Numbered from the stretch's first letter, positions 26,772 to 33,980 are shown. The stretch is DNA of 52,096 bases from an uncultured Clostridia bacterium (GCA_947629485.1 CANRDX010000010.1:1-52096); one strand, 5' to 3'. Translations and numbers: made by a program. The notes: generated by a model not told the origin, from the letters alone.

Positions 26772-27278
26772 ATGCCGGGTAAATTGGGTAGACCCACGAA
26801 GGAAAGGCTTGCCATTTTGAGGAATCAGGCTTCCCAACTTCTGTGGTACGGAAAAATCGAAACAACGGCGTCTCGCGCGAAGGAACTCCAACCCTACGTC
26901 GAGAAGCTCATCACAAAGGCGATCAACACCTACGAGGACGTCGTGGAGATCGACGTCATCGCGAAGGACAAGAAGGGCAAGGAGATCAAGACGACCTCCA
27001 TCAAAGACGGCCCCAAGAAGCTCGCCGCGCGCCGCGCGATCATGGCAAAGACCTACGATCTTCAAGAGATCAAGGACTTCAACGAGAAGAAGGGCGATTA
27101 TCGCAAGCGCGTCGGGAAGGTTCAGCACCCGCTCATGGAGAAGCTGTTCAACGAGATCGCGCCCAAGTACGCGGCTCGCAAGGAAGAGCTTGGTCAGGGC
27201 GGCGGGTACACGAGGATCTATCTTCTCGGGCAGCGCCGCGGCGACGGTGCGGAATCCGCCGTTATCGAATTGGTATAA
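26772..27278 (+). CDS. rplQ: 50S ribosomal protein L17 with internal insertion
   Basis: 168 residues versus ~120 in B. subtilis. The N-terminal KLGRPTKERLAILRNQASQL and the C-terminal GGGYTRIYLLGQRRGDGAE and VIELV are canonical. The extra ~45 residues lie between the helix ending LITKAINTY and LFNEIAPKYAARK, include EIDVIAKDKKGKEIKT and are strongly charged. Last gene of the operon, followed by a terminator. Confidence 0.97.
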   Translation: MPGKLGRPTKERLAILRNQASQLLWYGKIETTASRAKELQPYVEKLITKAINTYEDVVEIDVIAKDKKGKEIKTTSIKDGPKKLAARRAIMAKTYDLQEIKDFNEKKGDYRKRVGKVQHPLMEKLFNEIAPKYAARKEELGQGGGYTRIYLLGQRRGDGAESAVIELV

Positions 27279-27295
27279 AGAAAGAAGAAAGAGCA

Positions 27296-27324
27296 GGCAG
27301 GGCGATTCCCTGCCTTTTCTCTTT
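27296..27324 (+). terminator. Terminator of the ribosomal supercluster
   Basis: GGCAGGG, loop CGATT, CCCTGCC, then TTTTCTCTTT, 18 bases after the rplQ stop. Confidence 0.88.
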
Positions 27325-27384
27325 CATCGCCGCTTTGCGCGTATAGAGAACGTTCAAACGGGCATGATGTGAGAAAGGGAGAAC

Positions 27385-28419
27385 ATGATGAAGATCGCAT
27401 TTTTCGACGCAAAAGATTACGACAAGCCCTCTTTCGTCCGCGAGGGAGCGCGCGCCGATATAGAGTTCAAATTTTTCGAGACGAGGTTAGGGGAGGATAC
27501 CGCCGAGCTTGCGCGCGGCTTCGACGGCGTGTGCGTGTTCGTGAACGACGACGTGAACGCCGCCGTCGTGGACAAGCTGTATTCCTACGGCGTTCGCGCG
27601 ATCGCGCTGCGCTGTGCGGGCTACAACAATGTCGCCGTGGAGCACTGTTTCGGCAAGATCCACGTCTTTCGCGTACCCGCCTATTCGCCCTATGCCGTCG
27701 CCGAGCACACGATGGCGCTTCTGCTCACCTCGGTGCGCCGTATCCACAAGGCGTATAACAGGACGAGGGACTTCAACTTCTCGCTTTCGGGGCTGACGGG
27801 GTTCGATCTGCACGGCAAGACGGTGGGCGTCGTGGGGACGGGGAAGATCGGCAGGATCTTCATCGAGATCTGCAAGGGATTCGGCATGCGCGTGCTCGCA
27901 TATGACAAATTTCCCGCCCAAATCGAGGGTTGCAGTTACGTCTCGCTCGACGAATTGTTCGCCCGCAGCGACGTCATCTCCCTGCACTGTCCGCTGACGG
28001 AAGAGACGCACCACCTCATCGGCAGAGAAGCGATCGGGCGCATGAAGAAGGGCGTCATCGTGCTCAACACTTCGCGGGGAGCGCTCATCGACGCGGAGGC
28101 GCTCATCGACGGCATCAAGCGGCGTATCGTCGGCGCGGCGTGTCTCGACGTCTATGAGGAGGAATCCGACCTCTTCTTCCGCGATTTCTCGGGGCATATC
28201 GTCGAGGACGACGTGCTCGCGAGGCTCATCTCCATGCCCAACGTCATCGTCACCTCCCATCAGGCGTTTTTGACCGAGGAGGCGCTCTCCAACATTGCGG
28301 AGACGACGGTGAAGAACCTCGTCGATTTTGCGGAGGGCAGGGCGTGCGAAAACGAGCTTTGTTACCGCTGCGGCAAGATCGAGGACTGCAAAAAGAATCG
28401 CAGCGAAAAATGTTTTTGA
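27385..28419 (+). CDS. D-lactate dehydrogenase-like 2-hydroxyacid dehydrogenase
   Basis: 344 residues (a second ATG at 27388 is equally possible and better spaced from the GGGAG). D-isomer 2-hydroxyacid dehydrogenase fold: substrate-domain RCAGYNNV, NAD-binding GVVGTGKIGR, the arginine segment NTSRGALID, the acid in AACLDVYEEE, and the catalytic His in TSHQAFLTEEA. Closest in style to LdhA-type D-lactate dehydrogenases, which reduce pyruvate to D-lactate with NADH in fermentation. The extreme C-terminus has four cysteines (CYRCG, EDCKK, KCF), unusual for the family. The next gene follows after 16 bases. Confidence 0.88.
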   Translation: MMKIAFFDAKDYDKPSFVREGARADIEFKFFETRLGEDTAELARGFDGVCVFVNDDVNAAVVDKLYSYGVRAIALRCAGYNNVAVEHCFGKIHVFRVPAYSPYAVAEHTMALLLTSVRRIHKAYNRTRDFNFSLSGLTGFDLHGKTVGVVGTGKIGRIFIEICKGFGMRVLAYDKFPAQIEGCSYVSLDELFARSDVISLHCPLTEETHHLIGREAIGRMKKGVIVLNTSRGALIDAEALIDGIKRRIVGAACLDVYEEESDLFFRDFSGHIVEDDVLARLISMPNVIVTSHQAFLTEEALSNIAETTVKNLVDFAEGRACENELCYRCGKIEDCKKNRSEKCF

Positions 28420-28435
28420 GCAAGAGAGGATCGCG

Positions 28436-29110
28436 ATGAAAGAAGTACGAAGCGCGGAGGAACTCGCCGAGCTGATCGGCGAGGTGGGGTTTCTGCCCTT
28501 TTTCAAGGGGGAGATCGAGGGGTTTTCCCTCGAAGAGCACACGCCGCCCGAATGTTGGTGGGATAGCGGCGACGATTGGGCGGCATGGGATTGGAAAGGC
28601 CCCGCGATCCGCATGAGCGGCTGTGCATACGGCAAGTTTTACCGCGGAAAGGCGGCATACATATCGCGCGAGCTGTTCCCAGATTTCGCCAACCTGCGCC
28701 GCGACGGATACGACTTCGACGCACGCATGGACGAAGGGCTTGCGCGCCGCCGAGACGTCCCCGTCATGCAGGTGCTGTGGAAGGAGCCTTCCCTTGTCTC
28801 CAAGACGCTGAAAGCGCGCGTTTGTTTCTCCGAGGAGGCGAAGAGGGGATTCGACGCGACGCTCACGCACTTGCAGATGAGCGGGTACGTCAACATCAAG
28901 GATTTCGTCTATCCGCTCGACCGCCGCGGCAAACCCTACGGCTGGGGGCTTGCCGAATACACCACGCCCGAGGCGTTTTTCGGGGAAGAGTTCACTTCCC
29001 GCGTCTATCGCAACACGCCGCGGCAGTCGTATTCCCTGCTTTCGGCACATCTCGCGAAATTGCTTCCCCATGCGAGCGCGGCGCAGATCGACCGCGTGCT
29101 CCTCCTATAA
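28436..29110 (+). CDS. Conserved protein of unknown function (possibly the 'AlkZ-related' family)
   Basis: 224 residues from ATG 28436, behind AGAGGAT. Soluble, with conserved-looking blocks GFLPFFKGEIEGFSLEE, WDWKGPAIR, CAYGKFYRGKAAYISRE and YGWGLAEYTTPE. I recall similar clostridial proteins labelled AlkZ-related, a link to the AlkZ/YcaQ DNA glycosylases, but this name is from memory and no catalytic motif confirms it. Probably co-transcribed with the dehydrogenase upstream, though no shared pathway is evident. Confidence 0.7.
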   Translation: MKEVRSAEELAELIGEVGFLPFFKGEIEGFSLEEHTPPECWWDSGDDWAAWDWKGPAIRMSGCAYGKFYRGKAAYISRELFPDFANLRRDGYDFDARMDEGLARRRDVPVMQVLWKEPSLVSKTLKARVCFSEEAKRGFDATLTHLQMSGYVNIKDFVYPLDRRGKPYGWGLAEYTTPEAFFGEEFTSRVYRNTPRQSYSLLSAHLAKLLPHASAAQIDRVLLL

Positions 29111-29124
29111 TTTGCGGAGAATGA

Positions 29125-29153
29125 TTTGCATTTTTCCGCCGTTCATGCTATAA
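29125..29153 (+). promoter_or_regulatory. Promoter of the M18 aminopeptidase gene
   Basis: TTGCAT (29125-29130), 17-base spacer, TATAAT (29148-29153); the ATG follows 27 bases later behind GGGAGG. Confidence 0.75.
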
Positions 29154-29180
29154 TACGTTGGAAAACATTGGGAGGGCATT

Positions 29181-30581
29181 ATGTCGGATAAAAAGAGCAA
29201 AGGGCAGCAGCTTCAAAAGGAACTGTCCTATAAGAAGAAAAATTACTACGAGAGCGCCGATCAAGCGGAGAAGAAGGCGATCTTCGACTATGCGAAGGGC
29301 TATATGGCGTTCCTCGACGCTGCCAAGACGGAGCGCGAGGCATGCGACTTTGCCGTGAGCGCGGCGCAGGCGAAGGGCTTCACCGAATATAAATTCGGCG
29401 ACGCGCTCCATGCGGGCGATAAAAAATATTTCGTCAACCGCGGCAAGAGCGTCGTCGTGTTCCGCGTGGGCGTCAAGAATTTGGAGGAGGACGGCATTCG
29501 CCTGATCGCCTCCCACATCGACGCGCCCCGCATCGACATCAAGCAGAACCCGCTCTACGAGGACAGCGGCATGGCGTTTTTGAAAACGCACTACTACGGC
29601 GGGATCAAGAAATACCAATGGACGGCGATCCCGCTCGCCCTTCACGGCGTCATCATAAAAAAGGACGGCACGAAGGTGGAGATCAGGGTGGGCGAAAACG
29701 TCAAGGACCCCGTGTTCTACATCAACGACCTTCTGCCCCACCTCGGGCAGGAACAGATGAGCGGCCACGCCAATAAGATCATCGACGGCGAACAGCTCAA
29801 CGTGCTCGTGGGCGGCATGCCTTACGACGACGAGGACGCCTCGGAGAAGATCAAGCTCAACGTGCTTTCCGCGCTCTACAAGGCGTACGGCGTCACGGAG
29901 GAGGACTTCCTCTCCGCCGAGCTTTCCGCCGTTCCCGCGTTTGCCGCGCGCGACGTCGGGTTCGACAGGGCGCTCATCGGCGCATACGGGCACGACGACA
30001 GGGTGTGCGCCTATCCCGCGCTCACGGCCGTTCTCGATAACGAGAGCGAGCATACCGTGCTCGCCATGCTCGTCGATAAAGAGGAGATCGGGAGCGAGGG
30101 CACCACGGGCATTCAATGCAAGGTCTACGAGGATCTCATGGAGGAGATCTCCCTCTCCCTCGGCGCCAATTTCCGCAAGGTGCGCGCCCATTCCAAGTGC
30201 CTCTCCTCCGACGTGACGGCGGCATACGATCCCAACTTCGCGGGCGTGTACGAGAAGATGAACAGCGCGATCTTGTCCTGCGGGACGGCGATGTGCAAGT
30301 TCACGGGCGCGCGGGGCAAGAGCGGCAGCAACGACGCGAGCGCGGAATTCGTGGGCGAAGTGCGCAAAATGTTCGCCGAGGAAGGCGTCATTTGGCAGAC
30401 CGCCGAACTCGGCAAGGTAGACGTGGGCGGCGGCGGCACCGTTGCGAAGTTCATCGCCCAGCTCAATATCGATACGGTGGATCTCGGCGTGCCCGTCATC
30501 TCCATGCACGCGCCGTGGGAAGTCGTCTCCAAAGCCGATCTGTACAGCAACTACAAGGCATTCTTGGCATTCATGAAGTAA
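29181..30581 (+). CDS. M18 family aspartyl-type aminopeptidase
   Basis: 466 residues. Zinc-ligand and catalytic blocks of the M18/tetrahedral aminopeptidase clan: ASHIDAPR (His, Asp), YGHDDRVCAYP, VDKEEIGSEGTTG (Glu pair), SSDVTAAYDP and the C-terminal VISMHAPWEVVSKADL (His). It cuts N-terminal residues, often acidic ones, from peptides in the cytoplasm and forms a large oligomer. No signal peptide. Own promoter and terminator, so monocistronic. Confidence 0.93.
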   Translation: MSDKKSKGQQLQKELSYKKKNYYESADQAEKKAIFDYAKGYMAFLDAAKTEREACDFAVSAAQAKGFTEYKFGDALHAGDKKYFVNRGKSVVVFRVGVKNLEEDGIRLIASHIDAPRIDIKQNPLYEDSGMAFLKTHYYGGIKKYQWTAIPLALHGVIIKKDGTKVEIRVGENVKDPVFYINDLLPHLGQEQMSGHANKIIDGEQLNVLVGGMPYDDEDASEKIKLNVLSALYKAYGVTEEDFLSAELSAVPAFAARDVGFDRALIGAYGHDDRVCAYPALTAVLDNESEHTVLAMLVDKEEIGSEGTTGIQCKVYEDLMEEISLSLGANFRKVRAHSKCLSSDVTAAYDPNFAGVYEKMNSAILSCGTAMCKFTGARGKSGSNDASAEFVGEVRKMFAEEGVIWQTAELGKVDVGGGGTVAKFIAQLNIDTVDLGVPVISMHAPWEVVSKADLYSNYKAFLAFMK

Positions 30582-30592
30582 ATCCGATATCG

Positions 30593-30622
30593 AAAAAAGT
30601 CGGCTGAACAGCCGACTTTTTT
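30593..30622 (+). terminator. Terminator of the aminopeptidase gene
   Basis: AAAAAAGTCGGCTG, loop AA, CAGCCGACTTTTTT. Very strong, symmetrical enough to work in both directions. Confidence 0.92.
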
Positions 30623-30865
30623 CTGTCTCTTTCGGACATGTTATGGGGCAATGCGCTCTCATGCGCGGTTATGGCTACATGAGCCGATAGGAGGATTCCT
30701 CGCTGTCCCTTTTAGGGAAAGTACCCGCGTAAGCGGGGGAAAGGGTTGTAACCCCTCTGTCACTTCGTGACATCTCCCCTTGCAAGGGCGACAAGGGTTT
30801 TCCCCCACCTGGTACGGCGAAGCCGTGCCACCCGCCCCCTTAAAAGGGGGCAGGTCTCATGGAGT
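30623..30865. other. Repeat-rich spacer
   Basis: No gene. Short hairpins (CCGCGTAAGCGG near 30725, TGTCACTTCGTGACA near 30758) precede a copy of the GTCACGGC palindromic repeat at 30802-30853. Confidence 0.6.
30802..30853. repeat. GTCACGGC palindromic repeat, copy 2
   Basis: CCCCCACCTG, hairpin TACGGCGAAGCCGTG, CCACCCG, hairpin CCCCCTTAAAAGGGGG, CAGG. Same order and spacing as 8914-8966 and 37995-38047. Confidence 0.7.
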
Positions 30866-30896
30866 AATAAAAAAATGCCGCGGCGAAAGCCGCGGC
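30866..30896 (-). terminator. Terminator of the ribbon-helix-helix gene
   Basis: Minus strand: GCCGCGGC, loop TTTC, GCCGCGGC, then ATTTTTTTATT, 12 bases after the stop codon. Confidence 0.88.
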
Positions 30897-30907
30897 GCAA
30901 ACTTGTT

Positions 30908-31057
30908 TCAATCTTCCTTTTCCGATTCGATATATTTTCGCAGAATAAGATTGATGAATTGCGAAAGGGAGCGGTCGTCCTTTTCCGCTTGAATTTTAAG
31001 TTCCTTCAAAAGGTCGGAATCTATCGTAATGCTGATCTTATCTTTTAACGGTTTCAT
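30908..31057 (-). CDS. Ribbon-helix-helix DNA-binding protein, 49 residues
   Basis: Starts MKPLKDKISITIDSDLLKEL, followed by QAEKDDRSLSQFINLILRKY: the beta strand (ISITID) and two helices of a CopG/Arc/MetJ ribbon-helix-helix fold. ATG 31057 has CGGAGGG upstream and a strong terminator follows the stop, so this very short frame is convincingly a gene. RHH proteins bind operators as dimers and often repress their own or neighbouring promoters; the divergent promoter at 31100 is an obvious candidate target. It could be an antitoxin-type protein, but no toxin partner is adjacent in the same operon. Confidence 0.85.
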   Translation of the reverse strand: MKPLKDKISITIDSDLLKELKIQAEKDDRSLSQFINLILRKYIESEKED

Positions 31058-31099
31058 CGTTTCCCTCCGAAATTATTATAAAATAAATCTTACTTTTGC

Positions 31100-31128
31100 T
31101 TGACAAATCCTATAAAGTCGGATAAAAT
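31100..31128 (+). promoter_or_regulatory. Promoter of the 45-residue gene
   Basis: TTGACA (31100-31105), 17-base spacer, TAAAAT (31123-31128). It faces away from the RHH gene with 43 bases between the RHH start and the -35. The bases TTGACAANTCC and ATA in the spacer recur in the promoter at 31336. Confidence 0.8.
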
Positions 31129-31154
31129 ACTACTAAATTTACGAGGAGGAAAAT

Positions 31155-31292
31155 ATGATGAGTGTTTCGGAGCTTTTGGCGCTTTTGATGGCGGAACTCA
31201 AAGACGATATCGTGGGAATGCCCGTGAAAGAGGGGAACACGATCGTTATCAATTTCGGAGACGGAACGGTCAGAAAGATCATCGTCGTATAA
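31155..31292 (+). CDS. Small hypothetical protein, 45 residues
   Basis: ATG 31155 (another ATG directly after) with GAGGAGG seven bases upstream and a consensus promoter. The protein is MMSVSELLALLMAELKDDI, then VGMPVKEGNTIVINFGDG and a basic-hydrophobic end TVRKIIVV: an amphipathic helix followed by a beta hairpin. I do not recognise a family. Expression signals are better than for many larger genes here, so it is probably real. The hairpin end suggests a small binding domain or a partner protein (inference). Confidence 0.7.
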   Translation: MMSVSELLALLMAELKDDIVGMPVKEGNTIVINFGDGTVRKIIVV

Positions 31293-31301
31293 ACCCCTTC
31301 G

Positions 31302-31329
31302 GCGGGAAAAATTTCCGCAATTCTTTTTC
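31302..31329 (+). terminator. Probable terminator of the 45-residue gene
   Basis: GCGGGAAA pairs imperfectly with TTTCCGC (one bulged G), followed by AATTCTTTTT. Confidence 0.55.
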
Positions 31330-31335
31330 ATTCAC

Positions 31336-31365
31336 TTGACAAGTCCGATAGGGGGGGGGTATAAT
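31336..31365 (+). promoter_or_regulatory. Promoter with a G9 tract in its spacer
   Basis: TTGACA (31336-31341), 18-base spacer whose last nine bases are all G (31351-31359), TATAAT (31360-31365). Both hexamers are perfect consensus; the spacer is one base longer than optimal. A homopolymer in this place can change length by slippage and switch transcription. Confidence 0.8.
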
Positions 31366-31421
31366 AGTAGCTACAAAAATACGAAAGTGCGGCTTAAAAG
31401 GACGCCGCAAAGGAGCAGAAG

Positions 31422-32492
31422 ATGAAAAAATTGGCGAAATTTGCCATCGCAACGCTGCTTACCGCTGTCATGGCGATCGGGTTTGCAGCCTGCGGAACTT
31501 CCGGGAATGTAGATACGTTCGAGGGCGCGATCTCCAACGACAGCTACGAATCGCAGGAGAGCGCGGTTGAGGCGTTCCTCGATAACGAGATCTCGGGCGA
31601 CGCAGTTCAAGCGGAACTTCAAGATATCCAAGAAGTGGGCGAGCTGACAACGGAGGAAGTCGCGGCGTTGGATACGGGCGACGCGCTTGCCGAGGGCGAT
31701 ACCATCGTTTCCGCAAAGATCGTCGAAGTTTCTTATACGAGGATCACCTCGAACGCGCTGTCGCTTGCGGCGGAAACGGGGGACGACGTATTCGTATTCA
31801 CCGTGTACGTGATCGAGATCTCCCCTGCGGGGACGACGGTCACCGAATTCCGTTACTACGTTCCCAAAGCCGAGAACGGCGACGTGCTGACCCGCAGCTA
31901 CTTTGAGGACGTGCTCGATCCCGCGAAGTATGTGAACTGCACGCAGAAATACACCGCCAAGTCCACCAGCATGGGCATTACCATGACCATCGAATACAGC
32001 ATTCTGTGCGCGAACGACAAGGCGACCCTTCAAATGAAGATCCCCGATATGAACTCGTCCATGTCCATCGAATATACCAATATTTACGGATATTTTGAGG
32101 ATGGAGAGAGCTTCAAGGCATGGCTCAGCACGGACGGCACGACCTATGCGGAGGCCCCCGCGGGAAGTTTTGCCCAATACGGCGTCATCGATATGGAGAG
32201 CTTCGCAACGCTCTGCATTCCCAAGATCGATTACAGCTATTTTGAAAAGACGAGCTACGGCTTCAAGATCCAGGAGGCATTCCTCGAAACCTACATCGGG
32301 GACGTGCTCGGCTACTACGGCGGTTCGGGCGTTAGCGCAGAGCTGAAATTCTATGTGAAAGACGGCAGGCTCTCCGAGGTGAAGTCGAATGTGAGCGCTA
32401 CAATGGAGGGCCTCAAAGTCACCTCGACCGAGACCGTCAAGTTCTCCGCTTTCGGAACGACCACGGTGAACCGTCCCGCTTCGATCGGCTGA
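31422..32492 (+). CDS. Putative lipoprotein
   Basis: 356 residues. The N-terminus is a lipoprotein signal peptide: MKKLAKFA, a hydrophobic stretch, and lipobox FAAC with Cys24. After a Gly/Glu/Ser-rich acidic linker (about residues 25-95) come beta-rich blocks (DVFVFTVYVIEIS, MTIEYSILCANDKATLQMK) that resemble the elongated lipid- or ligand-binding folds of surface lipoproteins; I cannot name a family. Exported and membrane-anchored. The ribosome site AAAGGAG is good. The promoter 60 bases upstream carries a G9 tract, so expression may be variable. Confidence 0.82.
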   Translation: MKKLAKFAIATLLTAVMAIGFAACGTSGNVDTFEGAISNDSYESQESAVEAFLDNEISGDAVQAELQDIQEVGELTTEEVAALDTGDALAEGDTIVSAKIVEVSYTRITSNALSLAAETGDDVFVFTVYVIEISPAGTTVTEFRYYVPKAENGDVLTRSYFEDVLDPAKYVNCTQKYTAKSTSMGITMTIEYSILCANDKATLQMKIPDMNSSMSIEYTNIYGYFEDGESFKAWLSTDGTTYAEAPAGSFAQYGVIDMESFATLCIPKIDYSYFEKTSYGFKIQEAFLETYIGDVLGYYGGSGVSAELKFYVKDGRLSEVKSNVSATMEGLKVTSTETVKFSAFGTTTVNRPASIG

Positions 32493-32541
32493 GATCGTCT
32501 TTGAGAGAATTGTAACAGATACAGTATGAAGATGAGAACAG

Positions 32542-32570
32542 ATTGCCGCCGCGAGATTCGCGGCGGCAAT
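32542..32570 (+). terminator. Hairpin after the lipoprotein gene
   Basis: 13-bp stem ATTGCCGCCGCGA / TCGCGGCGGCAAT with loop GAT; followed only by TTGCGTATA on the plus strand, so termination may be partial. It lies between two convergent transcripts. Confidence 0.6.
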
Positions 32571-32589
32571 TTGCGTATAAAAAAACTGT

Positions 32590-32851
32590 GAGGGCTTTTT
32601 TTGTTGCAGCCCACCGAAGCGGAAACACGGCAGGTGACTCCGACAAAGCTCCCTCATGGCACACGCGCGGCACCGTTTAGTGCTGCTGTATCCCTACCCT
32701 GACACGGTTCGCGGGCGCACGTTGCATGAGACCTTGTGATCAACATTCCTTACCGTGTGCGGCCTTCCATAGACTGCACCGAGAAAAGCGTTCGGCTCTG
32801 CTATAGCGGATTGCAGATACAGGGCACCGCTAACTCCCCACCTATCACAGC
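32590..32851 (-). ncRNA. ffs: Signal recognition particle RNA, large bacterial type
   Basis: Read on the minus strand, the 5' part has the Alu-domain signatures AGGTGGGGAGTTAGCGGTG, CCCTGTA, and GCAATCCGCTATAGCAGAG. The centre has GGTCTCATGCAACG, and the S-domain tip has GTCAGG, stem GTA, tetraloop GGGA, stem TAC, AGCAGCACTAAAC, the binding site of Ffh. This is the ~265-base Gram-positive SRP RNA that targets membrane and secreted proteins to SecY. A promoter fits its 5' end (TTGCAA/TATCCT). The 3' boundary is approximate; a GGGCT/AGCCC hairpin with seven T residues near 32579-32604 probably ends it. Confidence 0.92.
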
Positions 32852-32857
32852 ACAAAC

Positions 32858-32886
32858 AGGATACCACAAAGCGGGAAAATTTGCAA
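32858..32886 (-). promoter_or_regulatory. Promoter of the SRP RNA gene
   Basis: Minus strand: TTGCAA (32881-32886), 17-base spacer, TATCCT (32858-32863); predicted start near 32851. Confidence 0.65.
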
Positions 32887-32996
32887 GCGATTTCGGGCGG
32901 AATTTTACGGCGAAGTCCTTTCTGCGCTCCAAAGCCGCGCAAACGGCTCTTCGCCTTCCGTGCGCGCAAGAAATTGCGCCGATTTGCGGGAAATCG

Positions 32997-33025
32997 TTGT
33001 AATCGCGGGCAAAACGTGGTACAAT
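32997..33025 (+). promoter_or_regulatory. Promoter of the Mrp-type ATPase gene
   Basis: TTGTAA (32997-33002), 17-base spacer, TACAAT (33020-33025), about 70 bases before the ATG. Confidence 0.65.
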
Positions 33026-33101
33026 AAGAGGGATACGAATAACATGTGCCGTCCCGCCGTCCGCTTCTTTCGAGGGGCAGGGCGGGGAAGGAGAAAACGA
33101 T

Positions 33102-33947
33102 ATGGCAAATTGCACCCACGACTGCGGGACGTGCGCAAGCGCATGCGGTTCCCGCGCCAAGACGTCCTTCATCAAGCCGCCTCACAAGAACTCGAAGATC
33201 CGCCGCGTTGTGGCGGTCACGAGCGGAAAGGGGGGCGTGGGGAAGTCCCTCGTCACCTCTCTTCTCGCGGTGCGCGCGCAGGCGATGGGGCTGAAAACCG
33301 CCATTCTCGACGCGGATATCACGGGGCCTTCCATTCCGCGGGGGTTCGGCGTGCACGAACTCGCTTCGGGCACGGACGGGAATATCCTCCCCGTGACGTC
33401 GAAAAGCGGCATTAAAATGATCTCCATGAACAATCTTTTGGAGCATGAGGACGATCCCGTCGTCTGGCGGGGCGCGCTCATCGCGGGCGCGGCGTTGCAG
33501 TTCTGGACGGACGTCGTCTGGGGGGATATCGACATCATGTTCATCGACATGCCGCCCGGAACGGGGGACGTGCCGCTCTCCGTCTTTCAGAGCATCCCGC
33601 TCTCGGGCGCCGTGATCATCACCACGCCGCAGGAGCTTGTGGAGATGATCGTGAAGAAGAACGTGAACATGGCGCGCATGATGAACGTGCCCGTGCTCGG
33701 CATCGCGGAGAATATGAGCTATTTTGCCTGCCCCGATTGCGGCAAGCGGCATGAGCTGTTCGGCAGGAGCAAGGCGGCGGAGCTTGCGGAAAAGTATGCG
33801 ATCCCCGCCGTTGCGCGGATCCCCGTCGATCCCGCCCTCACCGCGCTTGCGGACAGCGGAAGATTGGAGGAGGCGGAGACGGATCCCCTTGCGGAGATCT
33901 TTTCGTGCATTCTTGCCTCGCGCGAGATCAAGGATCCTTTGAATTAA
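33102..33947 (+). CDS. Mrp/NBP35-type iron-sulfur carrier P-loop ATPase
   Basis: 281 residues. A cysteine-rich N-terminus (CTHDCGTCASACG) as in NBP35-like members, a deviant Walker A VTSGKGGVGKS (residues ~39-49), Walker-B region IDIMFIDMPPGTGD, and a C-terminal CPDCG that forms the bridging-cluster CxxC. These proteins bind a transient [4Fe-4S] cluster and deliver it to target enzymes in the cytoplasm. GAAGGAG ribosome site. Together with the NifU-like protein at 2683 it is one of two cluster-biogenesis proteins in the window. Own promoter and terminator. Confidence 0.92.
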   Translation: MANCTHDCGTCASACGSRAKTSFIKPPHKNSKIRRVVAVTSGKGGVGKSLVTSLLAVRAQAMGLKTAILDADITGPSIPRGFGVHELASGTDGNILPVTSKSGIKMISMNNLLEHEDDPVVWRGALIAGAALQFWTDVVWGDIDIMFIDMPPGTGDVPLSVFQSIPLSGAVIITTPQELVEMIVKKNVNMARMMNVPVLGIAENMSYFACPDCGKRHELFGRSKAAELAEKYAIPAVARIPVDPALTALADSGRLEEAETDPLAEIFSCILASREIKDPLN

Positions 33948-33951
33948 AAAA

Positions 33952-33980
33952 AATGCGCGGCGTTCGCCGCGCATTCGTCT
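33952..33980. terminator. Bidirectional terminator between convergent genes
   Basis: AATGCGCGGCG, loop TT, CGCCGCGCATT, with CGTCTTTTTC on the plus side and an A run (T run on minus) on the other. Confidence 0.88.

Noticed and set aside
30908..31292. A classic type II toxin-antitoxin pair
   Set aside because: The RHH gene and the 45-residue gene are divergent rather than in one operon, and the 45-residue protein has no toxin fold that I can recognise. Kept only as an unexplained pair.
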